This document shows positions 1 through 8,224 of a stretch of 18,394 nucleotides of DNA, one piece after another (position 1 is the first letter of the stretch; the number at the start of each line of letters is the position of its first letter). This stretch comes from CAVVJA01 sp963801715 (GTDB lineage Bacteria; Actinomycetota; Actinomycetes; Mycobacteriales; Jatrophihabitantaceae). The position numbers and the translations under genes are program-made. Under the pieces are notes generated by a model. The model saw only the letters and a program-made list of their open reading frames with translations, was not told the origin of the DNA and made no database searches. The stretch is taken from the NCBI GenBank assembly GCA_963801715.1, contig CAWDGB010000021.1, positions 1 to 18,394 on the forward strand. The letters are read 5' to 3'.

Positions 1-35
1 AATGATGACGACGTCTTAGTGGTCGGTGGTAATGA

Positions 36-1865
36 TCACGTCTTCTTGGTGGCGCGGGTGGCCAGCGGCGACGGCTGCGCGGCCGAGAGATGCGACGCCG
101 ACACGATGAAAGCCAAGTGCGAGAAGGCTTGCGGGAAGTTGCCGATCAGGCGTTTCGCCTTCGTGTCGTACTCCTCCGAGAACATGCCGACGTCGTTCTG
201 CAGACCGCGGAGACGTTCGAACAGTTTGCGCGCTTCTTGCTCGCGTCCGATGAGGGCAAGGTTGTCGACCAACCAGAACGTCGTCATCAGGAACGTTCCC
301 TCGCCGGCGGGAAGACCGTCGACCGAGTCCTTGTCGGACGTCGGATAGCGCTGCACGAACCCGTCGACCACCAACTCGCGTTGGATGGCATCGACGGTGC
401 CGATGATCCGCGGATCGTCGGGCGGGAGGAACCCGACGCGAGCGAGCATGAGCAGGCTGGAGTCCAGCTGGTCGGATCCGTAGTACTGGACGAAGCTGTT
501 CTTGTCCTTGTCGAAGCCCTTCTCGCAGACCTCGGACTTCACCTGGTCGGCAAGGGTGCGCCATCGCCCGACGGGCAGATCGGTACGTCCCGTCTTCTCC
601 GCGATCTTGACGGCGCGGTCGAACGCGACCCACGCCATAACCTTGGATTGGGTGAATTGACGCTGCGGACCTCGGATCTCCCAGATGCCGTCGTCGGGCT
701 TCTGCCAGACCTGCTCGAGGTGCTCCATCACGGCGGGGAGCATCTCGCCCGGCTGGGGGTGGTGCACCGGGAGGTGACGGTCTTCGCCGATGCCGGTCTC
801 CACCGCGGTCAGGGCGGCGTCGAGGAGCTCCCCGAAGACGTCGAGTTGGAACTGCTCGCTCGCTTCGTTCCCGATGCGCACCGGCTTCGAGTTCTCGTAG
901 CCGGGCAGCCAGTCGAGCTCGACCTCGGTGAGCCGCCGTTCGCCGCCGACGCCGTACATGATCTGGAACTCGCCGGGGTCTCCGGCGACGGCTCGTTGCA
1001 GCCACCGTTGCCAGGCGCCCGCTTCTTCGCGGTAGCCGCTCAGCAGCAAGGCTTGCAGGGTGAGCGAGGAGTCACGCAGCCAGGAGTAGCGGTAGTCCCA
1101 GTTGCGCACGCCGCCGAGCTGTTCGGGCAGCGACGTCGTCGCCGCCGCGCACACGGCGCCGGTCGGTGCGTACTGCAACGCCTTCACCGTGATGAGCGAG
1201 CGAACAACGTCATCGCGCCAGTCACCCTTATAGGTGCAGCGCTCCACCCAGTCGGCCCAGTACCGCTCGGTCGAGCGCAACGCGGCCGACGCGTCGAGGG
1301 GTGCGGGCGGATCGTCGAGGGCCGAGTACCAGGCGAGTGAGAAGCCGCGCCGTTGACCCTTTTGCACGGTGAAGTCGGCCGTGGTGGTCATGTGGCTGGG
1401 TCGAAGCGGCACCGGGCTGTGCAAGCGCAGCGCGTCGTTGCCCGCGACGAGGGTGAGTCCGTCACCGGTGGACTGCGCCCAGGGCACGATCGACCCGTAG
1501 TCGAAGCGGACGATCAGCTCGAGCGACATCGTCACTGAGCCGGACAGGCCATCGACGATGCGGAAGATCGTGGGACGGTCGACGCCGGGTGACATGAAGT
1601 CGGTCACCTTCACGGTTCCGTCGCCGGTGTCGAACTCGGTCTCGAGCACGAGTGAGTCGCCCGCGTAGCTGCGTCGGATCGCGGTCACGTCGCCCTTCGG
1701 CGCCACACACCAGCGCCCGTGCTTGGGCTCGCCGACCAGTGCGGCGAACACGGCACCCGAGTCGATCCGGGGCACACACCACCAGTCGATCGAACCGTTG
1801 CGGGCGACGGCTGCCACCGTCCGGGTGTCGCCGATGATGGCGTAGTCCTCGATGCGGGTCGACAT
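36..1865 (-). CDS. GH15 family glycoside hydrolase (glucoamylase/trehalase-like)
   Basis: This 609-residue protein is predicted to be a cytoplasmic inverting alpha-glucosidase acting on trehalose or short alpha-glucans. It has no signal peptide. The N-terminal part (IEDYAIIGDTRTVAAV, then NGSIDWWC at about 24-30) is the usual opening of the bacterial GH15 group, followed by a beta-rich domain. The (alpha/alpha)6 catalytic domain shows GGVRNWDYRYSWLRD at 251-265, GNEASEQFQLDVFGE at about 336-350, and the C-terminal EEYD plus GNFPQAFSHL block (575-584). The ATG start has GGAG five bases upstream, and the stop codon of the preceding epimerase touches this ribosome binding site, so it is the last gene of a minus-strand operon. 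Length fits the trehalase/glucoamylase-like group. GH15 family is secure; glucoamylase versus trehalase cannot be decided here. Confidence 0.93.
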   Translation of the reverse strand: MSTRIEDYAIIGDTRTVAAVARNGSIDWWCVPRIDSGAVFAALVGEPKHGRWCVAPKGDVTAIRRSYAGDSLVLETEFDTGDGTVKVTDFMSPGVDRPTIFRIVDGLSGSVTMSLELIVRFDYGSIVPWAQSTGDGLTLVAGNDALRLHSPVPLRPSHMTTTADFTVQKGQRRGFSLAWYSALDDPPAPLDASAALRSTERYWADWVERCTYKGDWRDDVVRSLITVKALQYAPTGAVCAAATTSLPEQLGGVRNWDYRYSWLRDSSLTLQALLLSGYREEAGAWQRWLQRAVAGDPGEFQIMYGVGGERRLTEVELDWLPGYENSKPVRIGNEASEQFQLDVFGELLDAALTAVETGIGEDRHLPVHHPQPGEMLPAVMEHLEQVWQKPDDGIWEIRGPQRQFTQSKVMAWVAFDRAVKIAEKTGRTDLPVGRWRTLADQVKSEVCEKGFDKDKNSFVQYYGSDQLDSSLLMLARVGFLPPDDPRIIGTVDAIQRELVVDGFVQRYPTSDKDSVDGLPAGEGTFLMTTFWLVDNLALIGREQEARKLFERLRGLQNDVGMFSEEYDTKAKRLIGNFPQAFSHLAFIVSASHLSAAQPSPLATRATKKT

Positions 1866-1874
1866 GGTTGCTCC

Positions 1875-2801
1875 TTAGTCGGGTTGGTCGAGCGTCAACC
1901 TGAAGGTCGCGGTGAAAGTGTCGCCCGGCTCGACGAGAGGCGCCGTGCGTTCCACCAGCGCGTTGGTCGGTGCTGCCATCGGCTCGAGGGCGGCGAACGG
2001 CTGACCGCGCGGGACCCAGACCTGCGCGAACGGGTATCGCGATCCGCACCGCAGCGCTACCGACTGGCCGGTGTCGCTCTCGATCGCGAGTCGACGGTCG
2101 CGACCGAGGTGGTACCCGTCATCGAACGTTCGGCGCCCTATCGGCGCCGACTCGCGCGCTTCGGTCACGACCTCGCCGGTGGGGATACCACGCGAGTCGA
2201 GGGTCAGGTGCCCACGGGGCGGCAGACGGAGACGCCAGCGACCGCGAGGCGAGCCCGGCAGACGCAGGTACGGATGCCAACCGAACGAGACCGGCACCTC
2301 CCGACGCCCTGTCGGAACGACCGTCGTGTCAATACCGAGCTCGTGGTCACGCGCGATCGCGGTGACCACGATGCGATGCGGAAACGGAAACGCCGGCGCA
2401 TCAACGACCGTCGACGCACGCAGCCGAGCCGAGTCGGCCCGCACCCCGAGTTGCTCGACCGTCCAGCCCGGCCAACCGAGGAGCAGCCCGTGGATCGGCA
2501 GCCCGTTGCCGTCTACGCCTAAGGGCAGACCGTCGAGATCGACGGTGACGCCCGCCGCTCGATACTTCCACGCCGAGAGTCGATTCGCCCAGGGCGCGAG
2601 CAGGGGAAGGCCCGTCGTGCGACCGGCACGCAGCGCATCGAGCCCGCCCGGCAGGGCGAGGTGCTCGACCCCCTCATGTTGCAACGAGACCCCGGTCATT
2701 CCGAGTTGCGGCGTGAAGACCACGGTCAGTCGCCCGGCGGCCAGCTCCACAGCGGGCTCGTCGCGGAAGCGACGTTCCACCGCGCGGAGGCTCGCGCGCA
2801 C
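1875..2801 (-). CDS. Aldose 1-epimerase family protein
   Basis: Predicted 308-residue galactose mutarotase-like protein that interconverts the alpha and beta anomers of aldoses. Family landmarks are IHGLLLGWPGW (first conserved His region), FGWHPYLRLPG (second conserved His), and AALEPMAAPTNAL near the C terminus, which holds the Glu expected to act as catalytic base. The open frame continues upstream inside the NADH dehydrogenase gene, but that part (to 2984) is arginine/serine-rich antisense-like sequence. I chose the GTG at 2801, which lies 4 bp after the NADH dehydrogenase stop and gives the normal family length. A purine-rich GGGGCG lies upstream; the SD match is weak, so translation may be coupled to the upstream gene. 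Its place just before a GH15 enzyme suggests it handles the sugar released by that hydrolase, which is inference. Confidence 0.88.
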   Translation of the reverse strand: MRASLRAVERRFRDEPAVELAAGRLTVVFTPQLGMTGVSLQHEGVEHLALPGGLDALRAGRTTGLPLLAPWANRLSAWKYRAAGVTVDLDGLPLGVDGNGLPIHGLLLGWPGWTVEQLGVRADSARLRASTVVDAPAFPFPHRIVVTAIARDHELGIDTTVVPTGRREVPVSFGWHPYLRLPGSPRGRWRLRLPPRGHLTLDSRGIPTGEVVTEARESAPIGRRTFDDGYHLGRDRRLAIESDTGQSVALRCGSRYPFAQVWVPRGQPFAALEPMAAPTNALVERTAPLVEPGDTFTATFRLTLDQPD

Positions 2802-2805
2802 GGCG

Positions 2806-4098
2806 CTATTCGCCCCAGTCGATGTGGGTCGCGTCGGGTCGGTTGATGAACGCGGACGAGCGCGTCGTGGCGACGTAGTCCCATGCCCAGGCCGCGAGCG
2901 CGTTGACCCGCTCGCGGTTGTCGCTGAGCAGCGAGGCGTGCACGCCGAGCCAGGACGCGTACGCGAGCGGGCCGTGCAGTTCACGGCGGCGTGGGCCTAT
3001 CTCGGCGATGGCCGCGTTGCGGCCGATCATCGCCATGATGCCCTTGTCGCGGTAGTGGAACGCCGAGCGGGGCTTCCCATCGATGTCGGCGAGGATGTTG
3101 TTGGCCGCCCAGCGTCCCGCCTGCTGGGCCACCGATCCCAGCTGCGGGAACGGCGAGCCGTCGGGCGCCAGTGTGTTGGCCACGTCGCCGAGGGCGTACA
3201 CGCCCGGGAAGGCTGGCACCGCGAGGTCGGCACCGATCTCGAGTCTGCCTCTGTGCCCCTGGGGAAGCCCTGAGCGCGCTGCGAGCTCGGCCGGTTTGAT
3301 TCCGCCCGCCCACACCACCGTGCGGGTGAGGATCTCCCGACCGTCGGAGAGTCTGACCCGATCAGGCCTGACCTCGTCGACCTTCACCCCCAGCTCCAGC
3401 TTCACCCCTCGCTGCTCGAGCACCCGTTGCGCGTACGCATGGGCGTGCTCGGAGAAGGGTGCGAGCACCACCGGGGCAGGATCGACCAGATGGATTTCGG
3501 CTCGGCCGAGCTTCGCGTCGCGCACCCGGGCCGGAATCAGGTGGTCGATCGCGTCGGCGAGCGCACCCGCGGTCTCCACGCCGGTCGCACCGGCGCCCAC
3601 GATCACGAGGTTCATCGCACCCCGGTCGATCAGGCTCGAATTTCGATGCGCATCCTCGAACACGGTGAGGAGCCGCGACCGGAGACGCTCGGCGTCGTCG
3701 ACCGAGTAGAGCGGGAACGCATGCTCCTCGGCGCCGGGGGTGTCGAAGAAATTTGGCTCGGTCCCCATCGCGAGTACCAGGTAGTCGCCCGTAAAGGTGA
3801 TGCCGTCAGCGCTGGTTACTGTCTTCGTAACCGGGTCGACCGCGGTCACGAGCGCCATGCTCACCCCGACCGGGTGACGCTTGGGGAACATCGCGCGCAG
3901 CGGCCGGGCCACGTCCGTCGTCGCCACCTGTGCCGTCGCCACCTGGTACAACAACGGTTGGAATTGGTTGTAGTCATGGCGATCGAGCAGCCGGACCTTC
4001 ACGCCGTGCCGTCCGAGCTGTTTCGTGCAAGCGACGCCCGCGAACCCGCCGCCCACGACGACTACGGTCGCGCCCGCACGTGCAGGGCTGGCTCCCAC
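2806..4098 (-). CDS. ndh: Type II NADH dehydrogenase (NDH-2)
   Basis: Predicted non-proton-pumping NADH:menaquinone oxidoreductase, a peripheral membrane flavoprotein of about 430 residues. The N-terminal FAD-binding Rossmann motif VVVVGGGFAGVA is at about 12-23. It is followed by the NDH-2 signature QFQPLLYQVATAQV, a second dinucleotide fold VIVGAGATGVETAG (about 165-178) for NADH, and the FAD-contacting VYALGDVAN. The C-terminal part (YASWLGVHASLL and downstream) matches the membrane-associating region of the family. A stop lies directly before TTG 4116, so the start is TTG 4116 or GTG 4098. I chose GTG 4098 because GGAG lies about 12 bases before it and nothing SD-like precedes the TTG. 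It is the first gene of the run with epimerase and GH15. A physiological link between NADH oxidation and these sugar enzymes is not obvious. Confidence 0.92.
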   Translation of the reverse strand: MGASPARAGATVVVVGGGFAGVACTKQLGRHGVKVRLLDRHDYNQFQPLLYQVATAQVATTDVARPLRAMFPKRHPVGVSMALVTAVDPVTKTVTSADGITFTGDYLVLAMGTEPNFFDTPGAEEHAFPLYSVDDAERLRSRLLTVFEDAHRNSSLIDRGAMNLVIVGAGATGVETAGALADAIDHLIPARVRDAKLGRAEIHLVDPAPVVLAPFSEHAHAYAQRVLEQRGVKLELGVKVDEVRPDRVRLSDGREILTRTVVWAGGIKPAELAARSGLPQGHRGRLEIGADLAVPAFPGVYALGDVANTLAPDGSPFPQLGSVAQQAGRWAANNILADIDGKPRSAFHYRDKGIMAMIGRNAAIAEIGPRRRELHGPLAYASWLGVHASLLSDNRERVNALAAWAWDYVATTRSSAFINRPDATHIDWGE

Positions 4099-4103
4099 AG
4101 GTC

Positions 4104-4497
4104 TACAGAGCTCCAACTAAGTCGATGCCCAAATCGGCCCCGGGTTCGGACGTCATCGCGACCGTCCGCGGCGCGGCCCAGATCGGCCAACCGTACAACC
4201 AACCCCCGCTGCGCGTCACCTAAACGTATGACGAAACTGCAGTAGACACCGAGACGCTACCCGCGCGTCGACGAAGGCGACAATTCCGATGGCCGCGTAG
4301 AGCGGCTCCATAGCCACACCTCTGTAAAGCTTTCGGAGATTGCCTTGCTCGTGTTTGTAGAACGTGCCGAATCGGCACGCGAAGAAGATCTGGTAAGCGC
4401 CGACAAAGACGAACCACCACGAAGAACATGAGATAGGGCGCCCGTTCGGGTGGTGCTGGCGGTTCGTTCCCCGGTTGGTCTGCTGCGGGTCACACAA
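4104..4497 (-). other. Two overlapping short frames, unidentified (possible decayed gene)
   Basis: Two minus-strand frames lie between the sulfatase fragment and NDH-2. The first (4497-4216, 93 codons) contains a protein-like hydrophobic stretch, WWFVFVGAYQIFFACRFG, then EPLYAAIGIVAFVDARV. The second (GTG at 4219, stop at 4103-4105, 38 codons) reads GGWLYGWPIWAAPRTVAM and overlaps the end of the first in a GTGA junction. Together they could be one frameshifted membrane-type protein, or the tail of a decayed gene. The second frame ends five bases before the NDH-2 GTG, so it could also act as a translated leader. I recognise no family and neither frame has a good ribosome binding site. Confidence 0.25.
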
Positions 4498-4841
4498 CAG
4501 TCATCCGTTTCCCTGGCCAGCGCACGGGGTTCGGGGTTCGGTTGGAGCCCTCCAGTGACGTCAACGGGCCGCCGCGCACGGCTCCGAAAAACCGTCCATG
4601 GACCGCCCGCAGGATCGGGTAAATGGCCGGCAAACGTAGTAGGTGTCAAAGCCGTTGTCGGACGTCCACACGACGAACGTGTCGTCGGCAATGCCCAAAT
4701 CGTCGAGCGCGTCAAGAAATTTCAGGTGAAGTCGTCCATCTCGGTCAAGACGTCGCCCCAGTTGCCACGCTTGGTCCTGCTGACGTATTCAGGGTCCGGG
4801 AATCGGAACTCGACGTCGTAGGTCGCGACGACTTCGGCGTC
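4490..4841 (-). pseudogene. Sulfatase (arylsulfatase) fragment, frameshifted
   Basis: Reading the minus strand in three successive frames recovers the middle of a formylglycine-dependent sulfatase. The first piece ends TKRGNWGDVLTEMDDFT. After a one-base loss comes KFLDALDDLGIADDT then FVVWTSDNG, the hallmark metal-ligand Asp-Asn region. After a second shift comes DPAGGPWTVFGAVRGG, LTSLEGSNRTP and VRWPGKRM, ending at a TGA at 4490-4492. In intact family members these blocks occur in this order and spacing. The N-terminal half with the Cys/Ser modification motif CxPSR is missing, as is the C-terminal domain, so no active enzyme can be made. It lies opposite and next to the GH15 fragment, marking a junction of unrelated gene debris. 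Confidence 0.72.
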
Positions 4842-4942
4842 CCCTTTTGTTCGAGTAGGTCGGTTGAAGTTCCATCGGGATCTGCGCATCACCGGCATAC
4901 GGAGTCGACGTGACCGTGCCCCTTCGAAAGTACGACGCTGGT

Positions 4943-5131
4943 GTCCTTTGCCGGGCCGCTGCTCTTCTCTACACCGAGGAAATCGACGCCACCACCGGGC
5001 AGCACCTCGGGCCCTTCCCGCAGGCCTTCACCCACTTGGCCCTCATCGACGCCGTAACCAGGATCATCGAGATGGAGTCGAGAGAAGGCGCCGCAGAACC
5101 GTCACAAGATCGCGATCGGGTTGACCGGTGA
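4943..5131 (+). pseudogene. C-terminal fragment of a second GH15 hydrolase
   Basis: A short plus-strand frame reads LLYTEEIDATTGQHLGPF followed by PQAFTHLALIDAVTRII. This is the final helix block of GH15 glucoamylase/trehalase-like enzymes and parallels the end of the complete GH15 gene in this window (SEEYDTKAKRLIGNFPQAFSHL). It differs at many positions, so it is a separate GH15 lineage and not a recent local copy. Nothing upstream on this strand encodes the rest of the catalytic domain. The frame runs to a stop at 5129-5131 and overlaps the 3' end of the cyclase gene on the other strand by about 30 bp. Confidence 0.7.
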
Positions 5132-6067
5132 GCCGGTGGCCACGGCCAGCCGGAGCGGCGCGATCACGCACAGGAATGTCCATCGCCCGAACTCGGCACA
5201 CAGCGGGGCCAGGACCGAGAAGTCGAGATAATCGATGAGGTGCACGCCCAGCGCGGCGATCGCGAGCACATGCACGGGAAAGTCAACGCCCGGCACCGCA
5301 CTGGGCGCGGTGTCGTTGTTGCCGTCGCTGCCCAGCAGGGCGATCTTCCGGTCGGCCAGGTGCTCCATGATCGCCGGATGTAGGCCCGCCCGTGCGTCAG
5401 CCGCGTCCCAGGGGCCCAACTGGAAGCGCCGCAGGCGATGCCCGACCCGGATGAAGACCAGGTCGCCCTGGCCAACCTGGACCTGCTGAGCCCGTTCGGC
5501 GGCGGCCAGATCGTCGGCGGTCACGTAGTCTCCCGGCTCGAGCCAGGCGACGCCGCGGGTCCGGGGCACGTCCAGCAGCACTCCCCGGCCGACGATGCCG
5601 TCTGCGGCCGCGGCGATCGAGAGCTCGGCCGCTCCGGTGTCGCTGACTATGTCGGCTGGCCGGTTGTTGTAGAGCCTGCCGTCGTAGATGACGTGGCTGA
5701 GGGCGTCGATATGGGTGTCGGCGTTGCCATGGATGTTCATGCCGATCTGGTCCAGAGCGAAGGAGAGCCCGTCGGCCGGCGCGCTGTCACCGGTCTGTGT
5801 CATCTTGTGCCGGCACGGTTCAGGATTGTCAGCTGTCACACGGTATTCGATGGGGCCGGCAAGGGACACCGCTCGCCCCAGCCTCACCTCGCCGGCCGCG
5901 GCGAGCACGGTCGCGGGCGTGAGGTAATTCAGCGCACCCCGCCGGTCGGCTGGCCCCCAGGACGGCTGGGCGCGTAGCTGGTCATACAGCCGCTGGAACT
6001 CGGCCTCGGTCATCCGTTCCGGCGATGCTGGGGCCGAGCCGGTGCCCGTTTCCTGACTGCTCGTCAT
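5102..6067 (-). CDS. Cyclase family protein (kynurenine formamidase-like hydrolase)
   Basis: Predicted 321-residue metal-dependent hydrolase of the cyclase superfamily (Pfam Cyclase, PF04199), which includes kynurenine formamidase and enzymes opening amide or lactone bonds. The metal-site block IHGNADTHIDALSHV spans about 112-126, with His113, His119, Asp121 and His125 as candidate ligands or catalytic residues. The N-terminal WGPADRRGALNYLTP and the central LEPGDYVTADDL are typical of the long, roughly 300-residue subgroup. The ATG at 6067 is preceded by GGAGG at good spacing. It starts 21 bp after the stop of the GMC oxidoreductase, so the two are very likely co-transcribed. The substrate is unknown; a plausible but unproven idea is oxidation by the GMC enzyme followed by ring or amide hydrolysis here. 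Confidence 0.88.
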   Translation of the reverse strand: MTSSQETGTGSAPASPERMTEAEFQRLYDQLRAQPSWGPADRRGALNYLTPATVLAAAGEVRLGRAVSLAGPIEYRVTADNPEPCRHKMTQTGDSAPADGLSFALDQIGMNIHGNADTHIDALSHVIYDGRLYNNRPADIVSDTGAAELSIAAAADGIVGRGVLLDVPRTRGVAWLEPGDYVTADDLAAAERAQQVQVGQGDLVFIRVGHRLRRFQLGPWDAADARAGLHPAIMEHLADRKIALLGSDGNNDTAPSAVPGVDFPVHVLAIAALGVHLIDYLDFSVLAPLCAEFGRWTFLCVIAPLRLAVATGSPVNPIAIL

Positions 6068-6088
6068 CCCATCAGCCTCCGGGTGGGC

Positions 6089-7642
6089 TCAGGTGATGCG
6101 GTTCGCTATGTGCTCGCCGACCCGGATCGCGTTGGCCATGGCGGTCAGGCCCGGGTTCACCGCGCCGATGCTCGGGAAGAAGCTGGTGTCCACCACGTAC
6201 AGGTTGTCGAGCTCGTGGGCCTTGCAGTTGGTGTCGAGCACCGAGGTGGCTGGGTCAGTCCCGAATCGGCAGGTGCCAGCCTGGTGCGCGCAGCCGGCCA
6301 GCTCGATGTTCATGTCGGCATAAAAGTTCTTGCGCCACACGTGGTGCTCGGCCATCCCGGTGTGGTTGAGGATCTTCTTCAGCTCGCCGTAGAGCCGGCT
6401 GGCTTCTTCGAGGTTGGTGTTGGAGTAGGACAGGTGGATATTGCCGTCCTTATCGAGGGTGACCCGGTTCTCGGCGACCGGCAGGTCTTCGGTGGTGAGC
6501 CACCAGTCCACCGCGTGCTTTGCCACGTCGGTCAGGGTCCACTGGGGGGCGAACATGGTGAGCTTGGGCTTTTCGCCCCGCATGGCCTCGGCATTGGACT
6601 TGCCGACCATCTGGATGTTGCCCATCGGGTACTCGTAGTCCTTGGTGGCGGAGTAGAAGTCGTTGAGCCCCAGCGTCTTCTGGTAGAGGGTGTCGTTGGG
6701 CTCGGTGGCCACGGCCGAGATCGCCCTGGAGTTGTGGAACATGTAGTTGCGGCCCACCTGGTCCGATCCGTTCGCCAGCCCGTGCGGGTGTTTGTCATTG
6801 GCCGAGCTGAGCAAGATCTTGGCGCTGTTGGCCGCGCCGGCCGAGATCACGACGATGTCGCCGGCGTACACCTCCCGGTCGCCGCCGCGGGTGACCACGA
6901 CCCCGGTCACCGTGCGGCCGGCGGGATCGGTTTCCAGCCTGGTCACCTCGGCGCCGCACACCAGCGTCACGTTCTCACGGCCGAGGACGGGCCGGACCGC
7001 GATCACCTCGGCGTCGGACTTGGCGTGCACCATGCACGGGTAGCCATCACACCAGGTGCAGCGGATGCATGTGCTGCGCGGCCGGTCCGCCTCGTTCAGC
7101 AAGATCCCGCACGGGGCGTGGAATGGGTGCCAGCCGCCCTTGGCCAGGCCGTCGGAGATCTGCTGAAGCCGCGGCTCATGCGAGACCGGCGGCCACGGGT
7201 ACTGCTTCGACCAGTGGCCCTCGGTCGGATCCTCGCCGTGTTCCCCGTGCACCTGATACAACTGCTCGGCCGCCGAGTACCACGGCTCGAAGTCGTCATA
7301 GGTCAGGGGCCACGCTGGGGAGATCCCGTCGACGTGCTTGATCTCCCCGAAGTCCTCGGGGCGCAGCCGGTACAGGGCCGCGCCGTACATCTTGGTCGCC
7401 CCGCCCACGAAGTAATGGATCTGCGGCTGGAACGGCTTGCCGTCCTGGTCGAACCAGGTGTCCTTGGAGATGTACCTCCCGGTCACGAACACCGGCTTGG
7501 GATTCCAGTTCTCCAGCTCCCGGGTCAGGAAATCCCCGCGCTCCAGCAGCAGGATGCGCTTCCCCGACTGCGCCAGGGTGTGGGCTAGGGTGCCCCCGCC
7601 CGCGCCGGTCCCAATGATGATCACGTCATAGTTCTCACTCAT
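6089..7642 (-). CDS. GMC-family FAD-dependent oxidoreductase with a four-Cys cluster
   Basis: Predicted 517-residue flavoenzyme oxidising an alcohol group, of the glucose-methanol-choline family. The FAD-binding motif GTGAGGGT is at 11-18, followed by LLLERGD (31-37). The C-terminal GMC domain has HQAGTCRFG with His450 and NPGLTAMANAIR with Asn495, the expected catalytic His-Asn pair, and VVDTSFFPSIGAVNPG. Between the domains is a C-x2-C-x2-C-x4-C set (Cys192, 195, 198, 203). Such Cys-rich insertions occur in the bacterial GMC branch near the large subunits of gluconate/sorbitol dehydrogenases, and could bind a metal or Fe-S centre. There is no signal peptide and no cytochrome partner nearby. 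The ATG start lacks a clear Shine-Dalgarno, so a leaderless transcript is possible. It is the first gene of a two-gene unit with the cyclase. Confidence 0.93.
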   Translation of the reverse strand: MSENYDVIIIGTGAGGGTLAHTLAQSGKRILLLERGDFLTRELENWNPKPVFVTGRYISKDTWFDQDGKPFQPQIHYFVGGATKMYGAALYRLRPEDFGEIKHVDGISPAWPLTYDDFEPWYSAAEQLYQVHGEHGEDPTEGHWSKQYPWPPVSHEPRLQQISDGLAKGGWHPFHAPCGILLNEADRPRSTCIRCTWCDGYPCMVHAKSDAEVIAVRPVLGRENVTLVCGAEVTRLETDPAGRTVTGVVVTRGGDREVYAGDIVVISAGAANSAKILLSSANDKHPHGLANGSDQVGRNYMFHNSRAISAVATEPNDTLYQKTLGLNDFYSATKDYEYPMGNIQMVGKSNAEAMRGEKPKLTMFAPQWTLTDVAKHAVDWWLTTEDLPVAENRVTLDKDGNIHLSYSNTNLEEASRLYGELKKILNHTGMAEHHVWRKNFYADMNIELAGCAHQAGTCRFGTDPATSVLDTNCKAHELDNLYVVDTSFFPSIGAVNPGLTAMANAIRVGEHIANRIT

Positions 7643-8224
7643 GGGTACACGATCGCCGCCGGACGGCCGCGGGGCAACCCCTCTTCTTGGTGACGATGAC
7701 CGGCCAGCACGGCCTCCACTGGAGGTCGCCGGCGATCAACGTTCACCTGGCGCGGGTACAGTTCGCGTTCACCTCGATCAACGCCGAGCGGCGCCACCAC
7801 CGTCCACGCCGCCCGGCAGTAACACCTGATGCCCTCCATCGCCAGCGCACCGTGGAACCTGACGGGATAGAAAGCCCACATGCCTGACCGACCTGGGCCG
7901 CTGCGACCAACAGGCGGCTCGGTCCGTCGGGATGATGGTCGTTCATCCAGCGTGGGTGATGTCGTGCGTCCGAATCCGCGATGCGATGGTCGTCGCGAAC
8001 ACGTCGGAACCAAGCGGTCGACAAGTCCCTGCCGACTCACCGTGCGGCGATATGGTTCGCGGGTGAACGGGAGGGTCGTGTGTTCATCAAGGCGGTCGGC
8101 TCCGGCTGGCCGGGCGTGCGATTGGGGCCAGGGTGCGTTAGATGAGTAGCGAGTCTGTTCAGGGTGGAACCGCCGCGAGTCGAGTGAAACCGCGGAACTC
8201 GCGCAGCACGCGACGCAGCGTCTC
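7643..8224. other. Divergent intergenic region, no recognisable gene
   Basis: About 580 bp separate the divergent GMC oxidoreductase and aquaporin genes, so both promoters must lie here. Several open frames cross it on both strands (for example 7880-8149 plus and 7639-8226 minus). All are rich in Arg, Pro and Ser, lack a ribosome binding site and show no recognisable domain, as expected of non-coding high-GC DNA. I saw no clear palindromic operator, terminator or repeat. Confidence 0.6.

Noticed and set aside
16..1340. Long frames opposite the GH15 gene (329 codons minus in another frame, 416 codons plus)
   Set aside because: They are Arg-rich or low-complexity, lack ribosome binding sites and fully overlap a gene with clear GH15 motifs; they are third-position GC shadows.
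2071..3273. 400-codon plus-strand frame across the epimerase and NDH-2
   Set aside because: Composition is Ser/Arg/Pro-rich with no domain, and it is antisense to two genes with recognised catalytic motifs.
4257..4821. Longer single frames (152 codons minus, 123 codons plus) in the remnant region
   Set aside because: The sulfatase signal is spread over several frames, and these continuous frames do not follow it; they are chance open frames.
6083..7588. 501-codon plus-strand frame opposite the GMC oxidoreductase
   Set aside because: It is Val/Gly/His-rich in the manner of an antisense shadow and has no family motif, whereas the minus strand encodes an intact FAD enzyme.
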